Positions 17,017 to 25,776 of a DNA stretch of 64,000 nt are shown here, in pieces (within the stretch, counting starts at the first letter, position 1; the number at the start of each line of letters is the position of its first letter). The stretch is from Nitrospira sp. CR1.3. Its GTDB lineage: Bacteria > Nitrospirota > Nitrospiria > Nitrospirales > Nitrospiraceae. The notes under the pieces are model-generated. The model ran no database searches. It had not been told where the DNA came from and saw only the letters and a list, made by a program, of their open reading frames with translations. The stretch lies in the NCBI GenBank assembly GCA_014055525.1, contig WIAH01000008.1:1-64000 (forward strand), given 5' to 3'. The translations under genes were made by a program, and so were the position numbers.

Positions 17017-17892
17017 ATGTCCGGATCCGCCTCCAAGCACCTTCGTTCCTTTCCCCCGACTGTCGTGCTGTACCATGCCGAATGCGCCGATGGGTTCGGA
17101 GCCGCCTGGGCTCTATGGCGTCGGTTCCCTTCCGCTCGGTATCTTCCGGTGAAGCATGGGAATCCTCCACCGGAGGGGCTAACCGATCAGCAAGTCGTGA
17201 TCGTCGATTTCAGCTACGCTCGCGATCGGCTTGAGGCGATGGCCGGCGATACCAACGCGCTTCTCGTCCTCGACCATCACATTACAGCGGAAAAAGCCCT
17301 CGCAGGGTTGCCCTATGCCTATTTCGATCTGAAGAAGTCGGGCGCGGTGCTCGCCTGGGAATGGACGCACGATCATCCCGTTCCCTGGCTCTTGGAATAT
17401 ATTCAGGACAAGGACCTCTGGACCTGGGCCCTGCCGGACAGCCGAGAAATCAATGCGGCTATCGCCTCGTACCCCTTCGACTTTCAATTGTGGAATCGCT
17501 TCACGCAGAAAGAACTGGAACAGGAAGGTCGGGCAATATTGAGATACGAAGGCGAGATCGTCAGCAAGCTGGCTGCTCAGGCCGTGCTGGTTGAGTTTCA
17601 AGGGGCGACGGTCCCCTCGGTCCAAAGCGCGGTGCTCACCAGCCAAATTGGAGAACGGCTGTCCACCGAGTATCCGTTTTGTCTCATCTGGCACGATCGC
17701 GACGGGCGCCGGTATTACAGCATGCGTTCGAGAGAAGACGGGACGGATGTCGGATCGATCGCCGCCTCATTCGGCGGGGGAGGCCATACCCACGCCGCGG
17801 GTTTTTCCGTGCCGCTCGGACCAGACGGATCGTTGCCCGACAATCCTGCCCTCCCCCGTCCTGTCCTGAACCGCCGTCGTGGCGCGTCGTGA
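17017..17892 (+). CDS. DHH-family phosphoesterase
   Basis: A 291-residue metal-dependent phosphohydrolase. Motifs in order: HAECADGFGAAWA (first metal site), IVDFSY, LVLDHHITAE (the DHH signature) and FGGGGHTHAAGF (the DHHA1 substrate-binding motif). Relatives cleave short oligonucleotides or cyclic dinucleotides or act in exopolyphosphatase-like roles; the exact substrate cannot be read. An ATG at 17002 is in frame but sits inside the hairpin, so 17017 is chosen. A rhomboid gene follows 12 bases after the stop, suggesting an operon. Confidence 0.85.
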   Translation: MSGSASKHLRSFPPTVVLYHAECADGFGAAWALWRRFPSARYLPVKHGNPPPEGLTDQQVVIVDFSYARDRLEAMAGDTNALLVLDHHITAEKALAGLPYAYFDLKKSGAVLAWEWTHDHPVPWLLEYIQDKDLWTWALPDSREINAAIASYPFDFQLWNRFTQKELEQEGRAILRYEGEIVSKLAAQAVLVEFQGATVPSVQSAVLTSQIGERLSTEYPFCLIWHDRDGRRYYSMRSREDGTDVGSIAASFGGGGHTHAAGFSVPLGPDGSLPDNPALPRPVLNRRRGAS

Positions 17893-17904
17893 CGCCCGCG
17901 CAGC

Positions 17905-18603
17905 ATGATTCCTCTCCACGACGATAATCCGACGGAGGGCACGCCGCTCGTTACGATCGCGACGATCCTCTGTTGCGTCCTCGTCTTCCTGTATCAGGCC
18001 AACCTACCCAACGAGCCCGGCGAGCTGTTCGTGTTTCAGTACGGAGCCATCCCCGCCCTCGTGTTTGGAGAGGCCCAACTCCCGACCGTCGCCATCCCTG
18101 CCTACGCAACGCTCATCACCAGTATGTTTTTACATGGCGGGTGGATGCACCTGATCGGAAATATGCTCTACCTCTGGATCTTCGGCAACAACATCGAAGA
18201 CGTCATGGGACATGCCCGGTTCGTGTTGTTCTACCTGGCTTGCGGCATCCTGGCCGCGCTCAGCCACGCGCTCACCGATCCGACATCCACCGTTCCGATG
18301 GTCGGAGCCAGCGGCGCCATTTCAGGAGTGCTGGGAGCCTATGTGCTCCTGTTTCCCCGGGCCCACGTGCTCGTTTTCATACCAGGCATCGGCACGGCAA
18401 GGGTCGCTGCCGGAGTCGTGCTGGGGATGTGGTTTGCCACGCAGCTCTTGAGCGGAGGAATGAGTGTCGGGTCGCGCGGCGGGGGCGTCGCCTTCTTCGC
18501 GCATATCGGAGGATTCGTGGCAGGAATGCTCCTGATCGGGCTATTCAAGCGCCCGGAGGTTCCCTTTTTCGCTCCAGAGAGAACGCGCCGGCGGGATGTA
18601 TGA
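17905..18603 (+). CDS. Rhomboid family intramembrane serine protease
   Basis: A 232-residue membrane protein with six hydrophobic segments. The catalytic Ser lies in GASGAISG and the catalytic His in FFAHIGGF. FLHGGWMHLIGNMLYLWIFG is the conserved HGGxxHLxxN loop. It would cleave single-pass membrane proteins in the lipid bilayer. It follows the DHH gene by 12 bases and is convergent with the histidine-kinase gene 16 bases downstream. The substrate is unknown. Confidence 0.93.
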   Translation: MIPLHDDNPTEGTPLVTIATILCCVLVFLYQANLPNEPGELFVFQYGAIPALVFGEAQLPTVAIPAYATLITSMFLHGGWMHLIGNMLYLWIFGNNIEDVMGHARFVLFYLACGILAALSHALTDPTSTVPMVGASGAISGVLGAYVLLFPRAHVLVFIPGIGTARVAAGVVLGMWFATQLLSGGMSVGSRGGGVAFFAHIGGFVAGMLLIGLFKRPEVPFFAPERTRRRDV

Positions 18604-18619
18604 CACGGCAGGTGAGACT

Positions 18620-20488
18620 CTAGGTGTCGATCAGCTCGCGCACCCTCTCAACCAGGCCAGCTTGCCGGTACGGGCGCCGCAAGAGGAACCGCCTGTTGAT
18701 GCGATGAGAAAGAATCGCTTCGTCGTCATAGCCGGATACGAACAGCGCCTTCATCGTCGGGTATTGTCTCAATAACCGCCTGGCCAGATCTCTCCCATTG
18801 ATTTCCTGCATGATCAACCCGCTGACCGCCACGTGCAATCCACCCGTATGTTGCTGTGCGAGCATGAGCGCTTCAACAGGCGAGCTGGCCTCCAACACCC
18901 GGTACCGGTGTCGCAGGAGCGTCGACAGCGCCAACTTCCGCTCGATCTCATGAGGCTCGACCAAGAGCACCGTCTCTTCCCCCCTGGCCGACAGGGCGGC
19001 AACAGCCGAACCGGCCTGCATCTTGGACGCCTCAACCGCGGGAAGGGAGATCCGGACCTTCGTGCCTTGACCAGGCTGACTGCTCACATCGACCTGCCCG
19101 CCATGCTGTTTGACGATGCCATACACCGCCGTCAGGCCCAGCCCCACATTGGTTTCCTTGGTCGAAAAGAACGGCTCGAACATGCGGGATTGCGTATCCC
19201 GGGTCATGCCGCTGCCGGTATCGCTCACTTGAATCACCGCGATCGATCCGCATGATTTGGCGCCGGAAACGGCCTGCCGCTCCGTCCTGCTTTGCGCCTG
19301 AGTCACGTCGATGCAGAGTCGGCCGCGAGCAGGCATTGCGTCCCGGGCGTTCACCACGACGTTCAGCAGGGCTTGCTCGAGTCCTTCCCGATCGATTTCG
19401 ACATGGGGAACGGTCGGGGCAATCGCAATGTGACACTCGATTCGATCAGGCAGAAGACCGCGAATCACTCCGGACAGCTCCTCCACCACCGTCTTGATCG
19501 ACAGGACCTGCCGGAATTGCTTGTGCGCGACATCGAGCACGGCCAATTGCGCCGTCAGGGCCGCCGCCTGTTCCCCTCTACGAAAAATCTCGTCCACCGG
19601 AGCATAGAGCGGATCGTCCGGCCTCAGACGGGACAGCACGACGCCCGTTTGCTTTCCGATCACCGAGAAGAGATGGCTGAACTCATTGGCGATGCCGCCG
19701 GTGATTCGCCCCACCGCCTCCATCTTTTGAGCGTCCGTCAATTGTCGTTCGAGTTCCTGCCGTTCGATCTGTCCCTGTTGCACATGGGCATTGGCTTTTG
19801 AAAGGTCGCTTTTCAATCCTGCGATCCTGCTTTCAAGCTGGCCGAGGGAGGCCTGCAGGGCGCTTTCCGTCTGTTTCAATTGCCCGATGTTCTCGAGCAA
19901 GTGCGCTTTTTGCTGCTGCTCTTTGCCGATCGTCTCCATCGCCATGCCATAAAACGTGGCCATCACCAGCAGCACCGGTATACCGAGCAGATGCCCGACC
20001 GAAATAGCGCCGGTCTGCGCGATCCCTTCATAGAGGACCACGCCGTATCCCGCGCAGAGCAACAACGAGAAGGCCATGACATGCGAGAACCTCCGAACGG
20101 AGGCGGCGATCAGCATCAGGATAAAATAGGAGAGATAGAGATCCGCTCTCGCATTGCCGGAGAGATAGATCGTGGCAGTGACGAAAACCGTATCAATCCC
20201 CACCAGGAGCCCGCTGAACCATGAAGCATGAAGGATGGAGAGGGGAATGCAGAACAGACCGCCGACCAAGATCGCCAGACCGGCCACGATGAGCTTGCTG
20301 CTGGCAGGGGTTGCGAGCGGCTCGGGGCCAAACAACAACTGATAGGCCAGCATGACGCCGACCAGAGATTGAAGGACGAGATATCTGGTACGCGAGGCGC
20401 GAGAGTACGCGCCCCATTCGGGAAGAGATTCCCCGGCCATAGAAGCAGGAGCGCCCACCATAGAATTGCCTCTGGATCGCCAAGTCAA
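18620..20488 (-). CDS. Hybrid histidine-kinase-like protein lacking phospho-acceptor residues
   Basis: A 622-residue protein. Residues about 35-185 hold six membrane segments, followed by a coiled coil (about 190-255) and a HisKA-like helix. The block reads VGRITGGIANEFSHLF, with Asn268 where GGIAHDFNN families have the phospho-His. The HATPase domain looks intact: N-box NVVVNARDAM, DTGSGM, and a VGLGLTAVYGIVKQHGG lid. The receiver (about 503-620) lacks the key acids (VEPHE in place of DD, Gly557 in place of the phospho-Asp) and has Arg605 for the conserved Lys. It may be a pseudo-kinase acting by binding, or it may use another residue. It is convergent with the rhomboid gene and stands alone. 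Confidence 0.85.
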   Translation of the reverse strand: MTWRSRGNSMVGAPASMAGESLPEWGAYSRASRTRYLVLQSLVGVMLAYQLLFGPEPLATPASSKLIVAGLAILVGGLFCIPLSILHASWFSGLLVGIDTVFVTATIYLSGNARADLYLSYFILMLIAASVRRFSHVMAFSLLLCAGYGVVLYEGIAQTGAISVGHLLGIPVLLVMATFYGMAMETIGKEQQQKAHLLENIGQLKQTESALQASLGQLESRIAGLKSDLSKANAHVQQGQIERQELERQLTDAQKMEAVGRITGGIANEFSHLFSVIGKQTGVVLSRLRPDDPLYAPVDEIFRRGEQAAALTAQLAVLDVAHKQFRQVLSIKTVVEELSGVIRGLLPDRIECHIAIAPTVPHVEIDREGLEQALLNVVVNARDAMPARGRLCIDVTQAQSRTERQAVSGAKSCGSIAVIQVSDTGSGMTRDTQSRMFEPFFSTKETNVGLGLTAVYGIVKQHGGQVDVSSQPGQGTKVRISLPAVEASKMQAGSAVAALSARGEETVLLVEPHEIERKLALSTLLRHRYRVLEASSPVEALMLAQQHTGGLHVAVSGLIMQEINGRDLARRLLRQYPTMKALFVSGYDDEAILSHRINRRFLLRRPYRQAGLVERVRELIDT

Positions 20489-20665
20489 CAGACCTGAGCA
20501 AATCCTGTACCGATAACGGAGCGCGATAGGTCTCTGTTTTTCCTATCGCCGGCGCGTCGACGCGCCGATATCGTTCGGTAAAGGCCTCTACGAGGGTCAC
20601 AAAAGCGAACGGCCGCCTGATGGCCGAAAAATGTCTCTGAATTTGGAATGAATCGAAGGGCGCCT

Positions 20666-21838
20666 CTAGCTGGTCGCCGCCTTCGCGAGACGATCGCGCA
20701 ACATGACCGCCCGCTCCCAAGCAATCTCGGCCTCGGAAGCGAGAAAGGTCACATGGCCCATCTTCCGGCGAGGTCGCATCGTCCGTTTTCCGTAGAGATG
20801 GAGCACGGCTCCGGGCACGGTCAAGAGCGCTCGACAGCCGTCCCCACGCGTGACGTTCGCCGCATCATCTCCGATCAGATTGACCATGGCCGCGGGGGTG
20901 ATCAAACGGACCTCGCCCAACGGCAAATCGCAGATCACCCTGACCTGTTGCTCGAATTGCGACACGCTGCAGGCATCGAGCGTATAGTGGCCCGAGTTGT
21001 GCGGACGGGGAGCGATTTCGTTGACCAAAAGGTTTCCGTCGGGCAGCTGGAAGAGTTCCAGGCAGAAGACACCGATGCCGTTCAGTCGTTCGATTACCTG
21101 TCTGGCCAATGCTCCAGCTTGTTCGGCAAGGGGAGTCGGGATGCGCGCCGGCACGATGGTGGCCCGAAGAATCCCGTCCTCGTGCTCGTTTTCCGCCGTC
21201 GGATACACGACCGAGGTTCCATCCACAGCGCGGATCACCAGAACGGACAATTCACGTTCAAAGGGCACGAACGCTTCCACAATCCATCGCGTTCCTCGTT
21301 GAAGCGATTCCTTCATCGCCCGATGGGCTTCCGGCAGGTCGGTTTCGCTTTTGATCCTCCACTGACCCTTGCCGTCGTACCCGGCCGTTGCGGTCTTGAG
21401 GACCACGGGAAAACCGATTCGTTCGACTGCCTCACGCAGGTGATCGGGCGAAGTCACAACTGAGAAATTCGGTATGGGAAAGCCCTGCGCCTCCAAGTAG
21501 GCTTTCTGCGCGAAGCGATCCTGAATGATGTCCAGGACGGCGCTCGACGGGCGGACCGGTTTCCGCCGCTCAAGTTCTCGGCAGAGTGCTGCAGGAACGT
21601 TTTCCCACTCATAGGTTGCAACGCTGACGAGGTCGGAGAATTCGTCGAATGTCTGCCGATCGGCGAACGGGCGAGGGTAGGAATGTCGGACCAGGCGATG
21701 GGCCGGCGCATCTGGATCGGGGTCCCAGACCGCCACCCGGTACCCCAGCCGATGGGCGGCCCCGGCAAACATCGCTCCAAGCTGCCCACCGCCGAGAACG
21801 CCGAGAATCGCCCCTGGCTCTATCACCGTCCGATTCAC
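20666..21838 (-). CDS. purK: 5-(carboxyamino)imidazole ribonucleotide synthase
   Basis: A 390-residue ATP-grasp enzyme of de novo purine synthesis. It carboxylates AIR to N5-CAIR using ATP and bicarbonate. Seen motifs: [16 protein letters not shown] at the N-terminal Rossmann part, [28 protein letters not shown] in the ATP-grasp and [14 protein letters not shown] near the active site. Length fits the family. The start overlaps the purE stop by four bases (ATGA), so the two steps are translationally coupled. Confidence 0.96.
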   Translation of the reverse strand: MNRTVIEPGAILGVLGGGQLGAMFAGAAHRLGYRVAVWDPDPDAPAHRLVRHSYPRPFADRQTFDEFSDLVSVATYEWENVPAALCRELERRKPVRPSSAVLDIIQDRFAQKAYLEAQGFPIPNFSVVTSPDHLREAVERIGFPVVLKTATAGYDGKGQWRIKSETDLPEAHRAMKESLQRGTRWIVEAFVPFERELSVLVIRAVDGTSVVYPTAENEHEDGILRATIVPARIPTPLAEQAGALARQVIERLNGIGVFCLELFQLPDGNLLVNEIAPRPHNSGHYTLDACSVSQFEQQVRVICDLPLGEVRLITPAAMVNLIGDDAANVTRGDGCRALLTVPGAVLHLYGKRTMRPRRKMGHVTFLASEAEIAWERAVMLRDRLAKAATS

Positions 21839-22413
21839 GACCGCCGACGCGGACCGGAGTTCCGTGACACTCCGTCGACCATGCCCTGCGCTTCGGGGCT
21901 ATTGAGCACGCTGTCAGTCTGAGTCTTGCGAAAATTCTTCACCTGGACGGCAATGTCAGAATACCGGCCGGCGAGAATCTGCGCGGCCAGCAACCCGGCG
22001 TTCTCGGCTCCTCCAATGGCCACGGTGGCGACGGGAATGCCGCGGGGCATTTGTACGATGGACAGCAGCGAGTCCAGCCCCTGAAGATTTTCCGTCGGGA
22101 TGGGAACCCCGATGACCGGCAGATGCGTTTTGGCGGCGAGCATCCCCGGCAGATGGGCCGCTCCCCCCGCTCCGGCGATAATCACTTCGATTCCCCGACC
22201 AGCCGCCTGTTCGGCGTAGGCGAACAATCGATCGGGCGTCCGGTGGGCAGAGACGACCAGAAGCTCATGAGGAACGCCGAGTTCGCTCAGGACTGCGACG
22301 GCTTTTTCCAGGACGGGAAAGTCCGACTTACTGCCACCCAGTATCCCTACGAGAGGCTGGGAAGCGCAGGACCGCTGACGCGGTCGGGCTGGCTTTTTCT
22401 TGGAACGGGGCAA
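21835..22413 (-). CDS. purE: N5-CAIR mutase, class I PurE
   Basis: A 192-residue protein that converts N5-CAIR to CAIR, taking the product of the adjacent PurK. The motifs [27 protein letters not shown] (active-site His) and [14 protein letters not shown] are those of class I PurE. The N-terminal 20 residues ([16 protein letters not shown]) are a basic extension absent from the core fold. The C-terminal 30 residues are also extra. It is the first gene of a purE-purK pair, divergent from the hlyD operon. Confidence 0.96.
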   Translation of the reverse strand: MPRSKKKPARPRQRSCASQPLVGILGGSKSDFPVLEKAVAVLSELGVPHELLVVSAHRTPDRLFAYAEQAAGRGIEVIIAGAGGAAHLPGMLAAKTHLPVIGVPIPTENLQGLDSLLSIVQMPRGIPVATVAIGGAENAGLLAAQILAGRYSDIAVQVKNFRKTQTDSVLNSPEAQGMVDGVSRNSGPRRRS

Positions 22414-22519
22414 GACGGCGGTCTCCGTGATTCGATCTGTAACAGGCTCCCACCTTAGCGATTCTCCCGCAACGGGTCAAGGTTATCCTCTGGGCATTGC
22501 GCGCATCTTTGAAGAGAAA

Positions 22520-22549
22520 TTGACCGCTTGGATCACTTTCCTCTATGAT
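22520..22549 (+). promoter_or_regulatory. Candidate sigma-70 promoter of the hlyD-tolC-ABC operon
   Basis: TTGACC (22520-22525) and TATGAT (22544-22549) are 18 bases apart. The -10 overlaps the first in-frame ATG (22545), which argues for the downstream GTG start. Confidence 0.55.
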
Positions 22550-22595
22550 GAAGGTCTATTCCCAACCAGCCCCGTCCGGTACCGGGGAGGACTCA

Positions 22596-24032
22596 GTGGC
22601 AGGCATCGGAGAAAGTTTCCGCCACAAGGTTCGGTCGATCGTCCAACAGCCAACCGGATTGGACGAGATCGCCATCGACGACCTCGCCGCATCGAGCAAA
22701 CTGCAGGCCTGGGAAGCAGTACAAATCCCCGAGCGTCTGAAGTTCTCTTCCAAGCTCGCGCTCAAGCTCATTCTCCTCTTTGTTCTCATCATTGCTTTCG
22801 TCCCTTGGACCCAGACCATTACCGTGACCGGCCAACTGTCCGCCTATACTCCGTATGAGCGGCCGCAGGACATCGAAGCCCAGATTACCGGTCGAATCAA
22901 GAAATGGCATGTCTTCGAAGGAATCCGCGTCAAGCAGGGCGATCTGATTCTTGAGTTGGACGATTACGATCCCAATTTCATGTCTCCGGACCTGCTGGCG
23001 TTCCTCGAGCAGCGGCGCACCGCCCTGGCGGACACCCGCAAGGCCGCATTGGGGCGAGCCGAGCAATTGGACAAACGCATCGGGGAGATGCAGAACCTGG
23101 TGAAAGCGGCCGTCCCTTCCGCCCAGGCTCGAGTGGTCGAGGCCGAGAATAAGGTCCGGGAAGCCTATCAGAAAGTCGAAGCGGCCAAGATCGCCGTGGC
23201 CACCGCCGAACTCAATGTTGATCGGCATAAGCAGTTGGCCGAGCAGGGACTCGTTTCGCAGCGAGAGCTGGAAGTGTCAATCCAGGGGGCGATTGCCTCG
23301 AAGGCCGATCTGACCGGGGCGCAAGCCAACCTGAAAGCGGCGGAACAGGGCATGAAGGCCTTGAGTTTCGGACGGGATCAAGTCAATGCGGAAGTGCTTC
23401 AACGGCTGCTCGACGCCGAAGCTTCGCGCGACGCCTCTGTGGCTGAGGCCGCCAAAGCAGCAGATCAACTGGCGGACGTTTCTCTGCGCATGTCCAACGC
23501 TGAGCAACGACGGAGCGCCAGCCGTATCCTGGCTCCCATTGACGGAACTGTGGTGAAAATGGTGCAAGCGGGCGCCGGAGAAACCGTCCGGCAGGGTGAC
23601 AAAATCGTTCGCGTCTCGCCGACCAGCGCCGACAAAGCCATTGAGATGACGGCGGACGGTCTGGATGCTCCGCTCCTGAACGTGGGAAGAAAAGTCCGCA
23701 TCTTGTTTTACGGCATTCCGGCCATTCCCCTTCCGGCCTGGCCGGAGCTGATGGCAGGCACCTATGGCGGCGTGATCAAAGTCGTGGATCAGGTCGATGA
23801 CGGAAAAGGAAACTTCCGTTTCTGGGTCGTGCCGGATCCGGAAGATCGTGCCTGGCCTCCTCAAGAGCATGTGCGTCAGGGAACCAAAGCCATGGGATGG
23901 GTCATTCTGAATCGGGTCCCCCTCTGGTACGAACTCTGGCGCCGGTTCAATCTCTTTCCGCCGGACTATCAGGAACGTCCTCCGAGTCTCATTGACACCC
24001 TCTTGCCGAAGGCAGGACGGGGTGCCAAGTAA
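22596..24032 (+). CDS. HlyD-family membrane fusion (periplasmic adaptor) protein
   Basis: About 478 residues. A short cytoplasmic part (about 60 residues) and one membrane segment (LILLFVLIIAFVPWTQ) precede a lipoyl-like half (QITGRIKKWHVFEGIRVKQGD), a long coiled coil (about 130-290) and the second lipoyl half (ASRILAPIDGTVVKMVQAGAGETV). It joins an inner-membrane exporter to a TolC channel. The GTG at 22596 is chosen because GGGGAGG lies five bases upstream and the earlier ATG at 22545 lies in the promoter -10. It is the first gene of a four-gene operon with TolC and a degenerate ABC protein. Confidence 0.88.
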   Translation: MAGIGESFRHKVRSIVQQPTGLDEIAIDDLAASSKLQAWEAVQIPERLKFSSKLALKLILLFVLIIAFVPWTQTITVTGQLSAYTPYERPQDIEAQITGRIKKWHVFEGIRVKQGDLILELDDYDPNFMSPDLLAFLEQRRTALADTRKAALGRAEQLDKRIGEMQNLVKAAVPSAQARVVEAENKVREAYQKVEAAKIAVATAELNVDRHKQLAEQGLVSQRELEVSIQGAIASKADLTGAQANLKAAEQGMKALSFGRDQVNAEVLQRLLDAEASRDASVAEAAKAADQLADVSLRMSNAEQRRSASRILAPIDGTVVKMVQAGAGETVRQGDKIVRVSPTSADKAIEMTADGLDAPLLNVGRKVRILFYGIPAIPLPAWPELMAGTYGGVIKVVDQVDDGKGNFRFWVVPDPEDRAWPPQEHVRQGTKAMGWVILNRVPLWYELWRRFNLFPPDYQERPPSLIDTLLPKAGRGAK

Positions 24033-24092
24033 GAATTGCGCAGACGCTTCAGCCTCGTCTCTCCCGTTCCCAATCGATTTCCTTGTCATCCA

Positions 24093-24117
24093 GCCGCCGG
24101 TGGGATAATCCGGCGGC
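24093..24117 (+). promoter_or_regulatory. Perfect 8-bp hairpin between the hlyD and tolC genes
   Basis: GCCGCCGG (24093-24100) pairs with CCGGCGGC (24110-24117) across a 9-base loop. It lies about 30 bases before the TolC start and may set the mRNA ratio or end. Confidence 0.5.
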
Positions 24118-24148
24118 GCGTCATGTGTAGAGGAAAGGAGTGTGCGCC

Positions 24149-25636
24149 ATGCATGTTCGATTCATCCTGTGTCTCACTGTAATCTTCGCGGCGCTCGGCT
24201 GGTCTCCGGCGATGGCCGTTGGAGAACCTCCGCCAGGCGGCAAGCTTCTCCCTCCGATTCCTTTGAGCGTGGACGAAATCCATGCCTGGATCGATCGATC
24301 CCACCCGCTGCTCAAGGGGGCCGGAACGGAGAAGATTATGGCGCGAGGCAAAATGTTGAAAGCGTTGGGAGCCTTTGAACCGGTCTTTATCAACGATACG
24401 GAGCTCGAGCGATTCATCTCCAGCTCCAATCCCGAACTGGGAAGCCAGTCGAAGGGATTCAATGACTCGATAGTTGAAGCGCGACATCCCTGGGGATTCC
24501 GGGGAGCCGCCGGTATCCGCGGAGTCATCAACGGCCCGGCCAAGATTCCGGATCTCGGATTTGCCAACGGTACCGGTCAGGTGATCCTCGGTGGATTTTT
24601 CCCCCTGCTAAAGGGCTTGATGGTCAATCCCGAGAATGCGGAGCTGCAGCGATCGGAGCTGGCGGATCCGAGAGCCGACATCAAGATCGCTCAAACCAGG
24701 CAGGATCTGTTCCTTGCTGCGGCCACGCAGTTCTGGGACTGGGTCGCGGCGGTCAGATTTGCGGAAGTGCAGCGCAGGGCCGTCGGAGTCGCGGATGATC
24801 GATTCAAACAGGTCGAAGGGCGAGCCAAAGCCGGCGCCGTGGCTCCGCTGGATGTGGTCGAAGCGAATCAGGAAGTGCAGCGCCGGCGGGAAGTGGCCAT
24901 CGCCGCGCAACGATTTGTGGAGCAGGAACAGTTGAAGCTCTCGATGTTCCTCTGGGAAAACGGCGCCCCTTCCATGCCCTCATCGGAGCGAGCCCCCAGT
25001 TTCCCCTCCCAGATGCTCGTTCCGACCCCCGAAACTGTCAAGGCTCATAAGCTTCAAGCGAGAGCGGAGCGTCCAGAGGTAAAAGAGATCGGCATTGAGG
25101 CAAAACTGAACAACATCGATCTGGAGTTGGCCAAGAACAACCTCCTGCCCAGTCTGGACGCAGAGGCTGCTCCGGCCCGCGCCCCGGAAAAATTCGTGTT
25201 GGGTCTCGGCTATCGCTTCGGGATTGAACTCAAGATCCCTATTCTGCAACGCAAGAGCCGTGGCGAAGTGCTGGAGGCCCAGGGTAAGGCCGATCGCTTC
25301 GTGCTGACGCAGAGATTCCGCGAGCAACAGGTGGTCATCGATGTGGACAACGCCCTCTCGGCGATTGAGCGGGCAAAAGAACGGATTTCCGCCGCGGTTG
25401 AATCACTCCGCCTGGCGAAAACGCTGGAAGACGGGGAGCGCTTCCGGTTCGGCCTCGGCGCCACCAGCGTGTTGTTCGTGAACTTAAGGGAGCGGAACTC
25501 CGTGGACTCGGAAGGCCAGGTTATCCGCGCCAAGGCCGATTATCAAAAGGCCTTGGCCCTCTACCAATGGGCCATCGGCTCATGGGGCAAGTCGGAAGCA
25601 GCGGCCATCCCGGTTATCTATCGCGCCCGAGACTGA
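24149..25636 (+). CDS. TolC-family outer-membrane efflux protein
   Basis: A 495-residue protein with a signal peptide (MHVRFILCLTVIFAALGWSPAMA). Two long helical repeats typical of OEP domains follow, with QTRQDLFLAAATQFWDWVAA and AKADYQKALALYQWAIGSWG as helix ends, joined by a Pro-rich linker. It would form the trimeric channel across the outer membrane for the HlyD adaptor encoded upstream. The ATG at 24149 has AGGAAAGGAG eight bases upstream. A GTG at 24140 is less likely. The family is clear; the substrate is unknown. Confidence 0.9.
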   Translation: MHVRFILCLTVIFAALGWSPAMAVGEPPPGGKLLPPIPLSVDEIHAWIDRSHPLLKGAGTEKIMARGKMLKALGAFEPVFINDTELERFISSSNPELGSQSKGFNDSIVEARHPWGFRGAAGIRGVINGPAKIPDLGFANGTGQVILGGFFPLLKGLMVNPENAELQRSELADPRADIKIAQTRQDLFLAAATQFWDWVAAVRFAEVQRRAVGVADDRFKQVEGRAKAGAVAPLDVVEANQEVQRRREVAIAAQRFVEQEQLKLSMFLWENGAPSMPSSERAPSFPSQMLVPTPETVKAHKLQARAERPEVKEIGIEAKLNNIDLELAKNNLLPSLDAEAAPARAPEKFVLGLGYRFGIELKIPILQRKSRGEVLEAQGKADRFVLTQRFREQQVVIDVDNALSAIERAKERISAAVESLRLAKTLEDGERFRFGLGATSVLFVNLRERNSVDSEGQVIRAKADYQKALALYQWAIGSWGKSEAAAIPVIYRARD

Positions 25637-25776
25637 ACCCATACGGGAAGAAGTGGCTTTTTCTCCTGTGCTTTGATAGCGTTAGAATGTTGTCTCGTGA
25701 CATAATCGGGTGCCATCCTAGGCCATGAAACCCTTCGATGGCCGGAATGTCACGCTGACGGAAGAGGCGGGATTCT

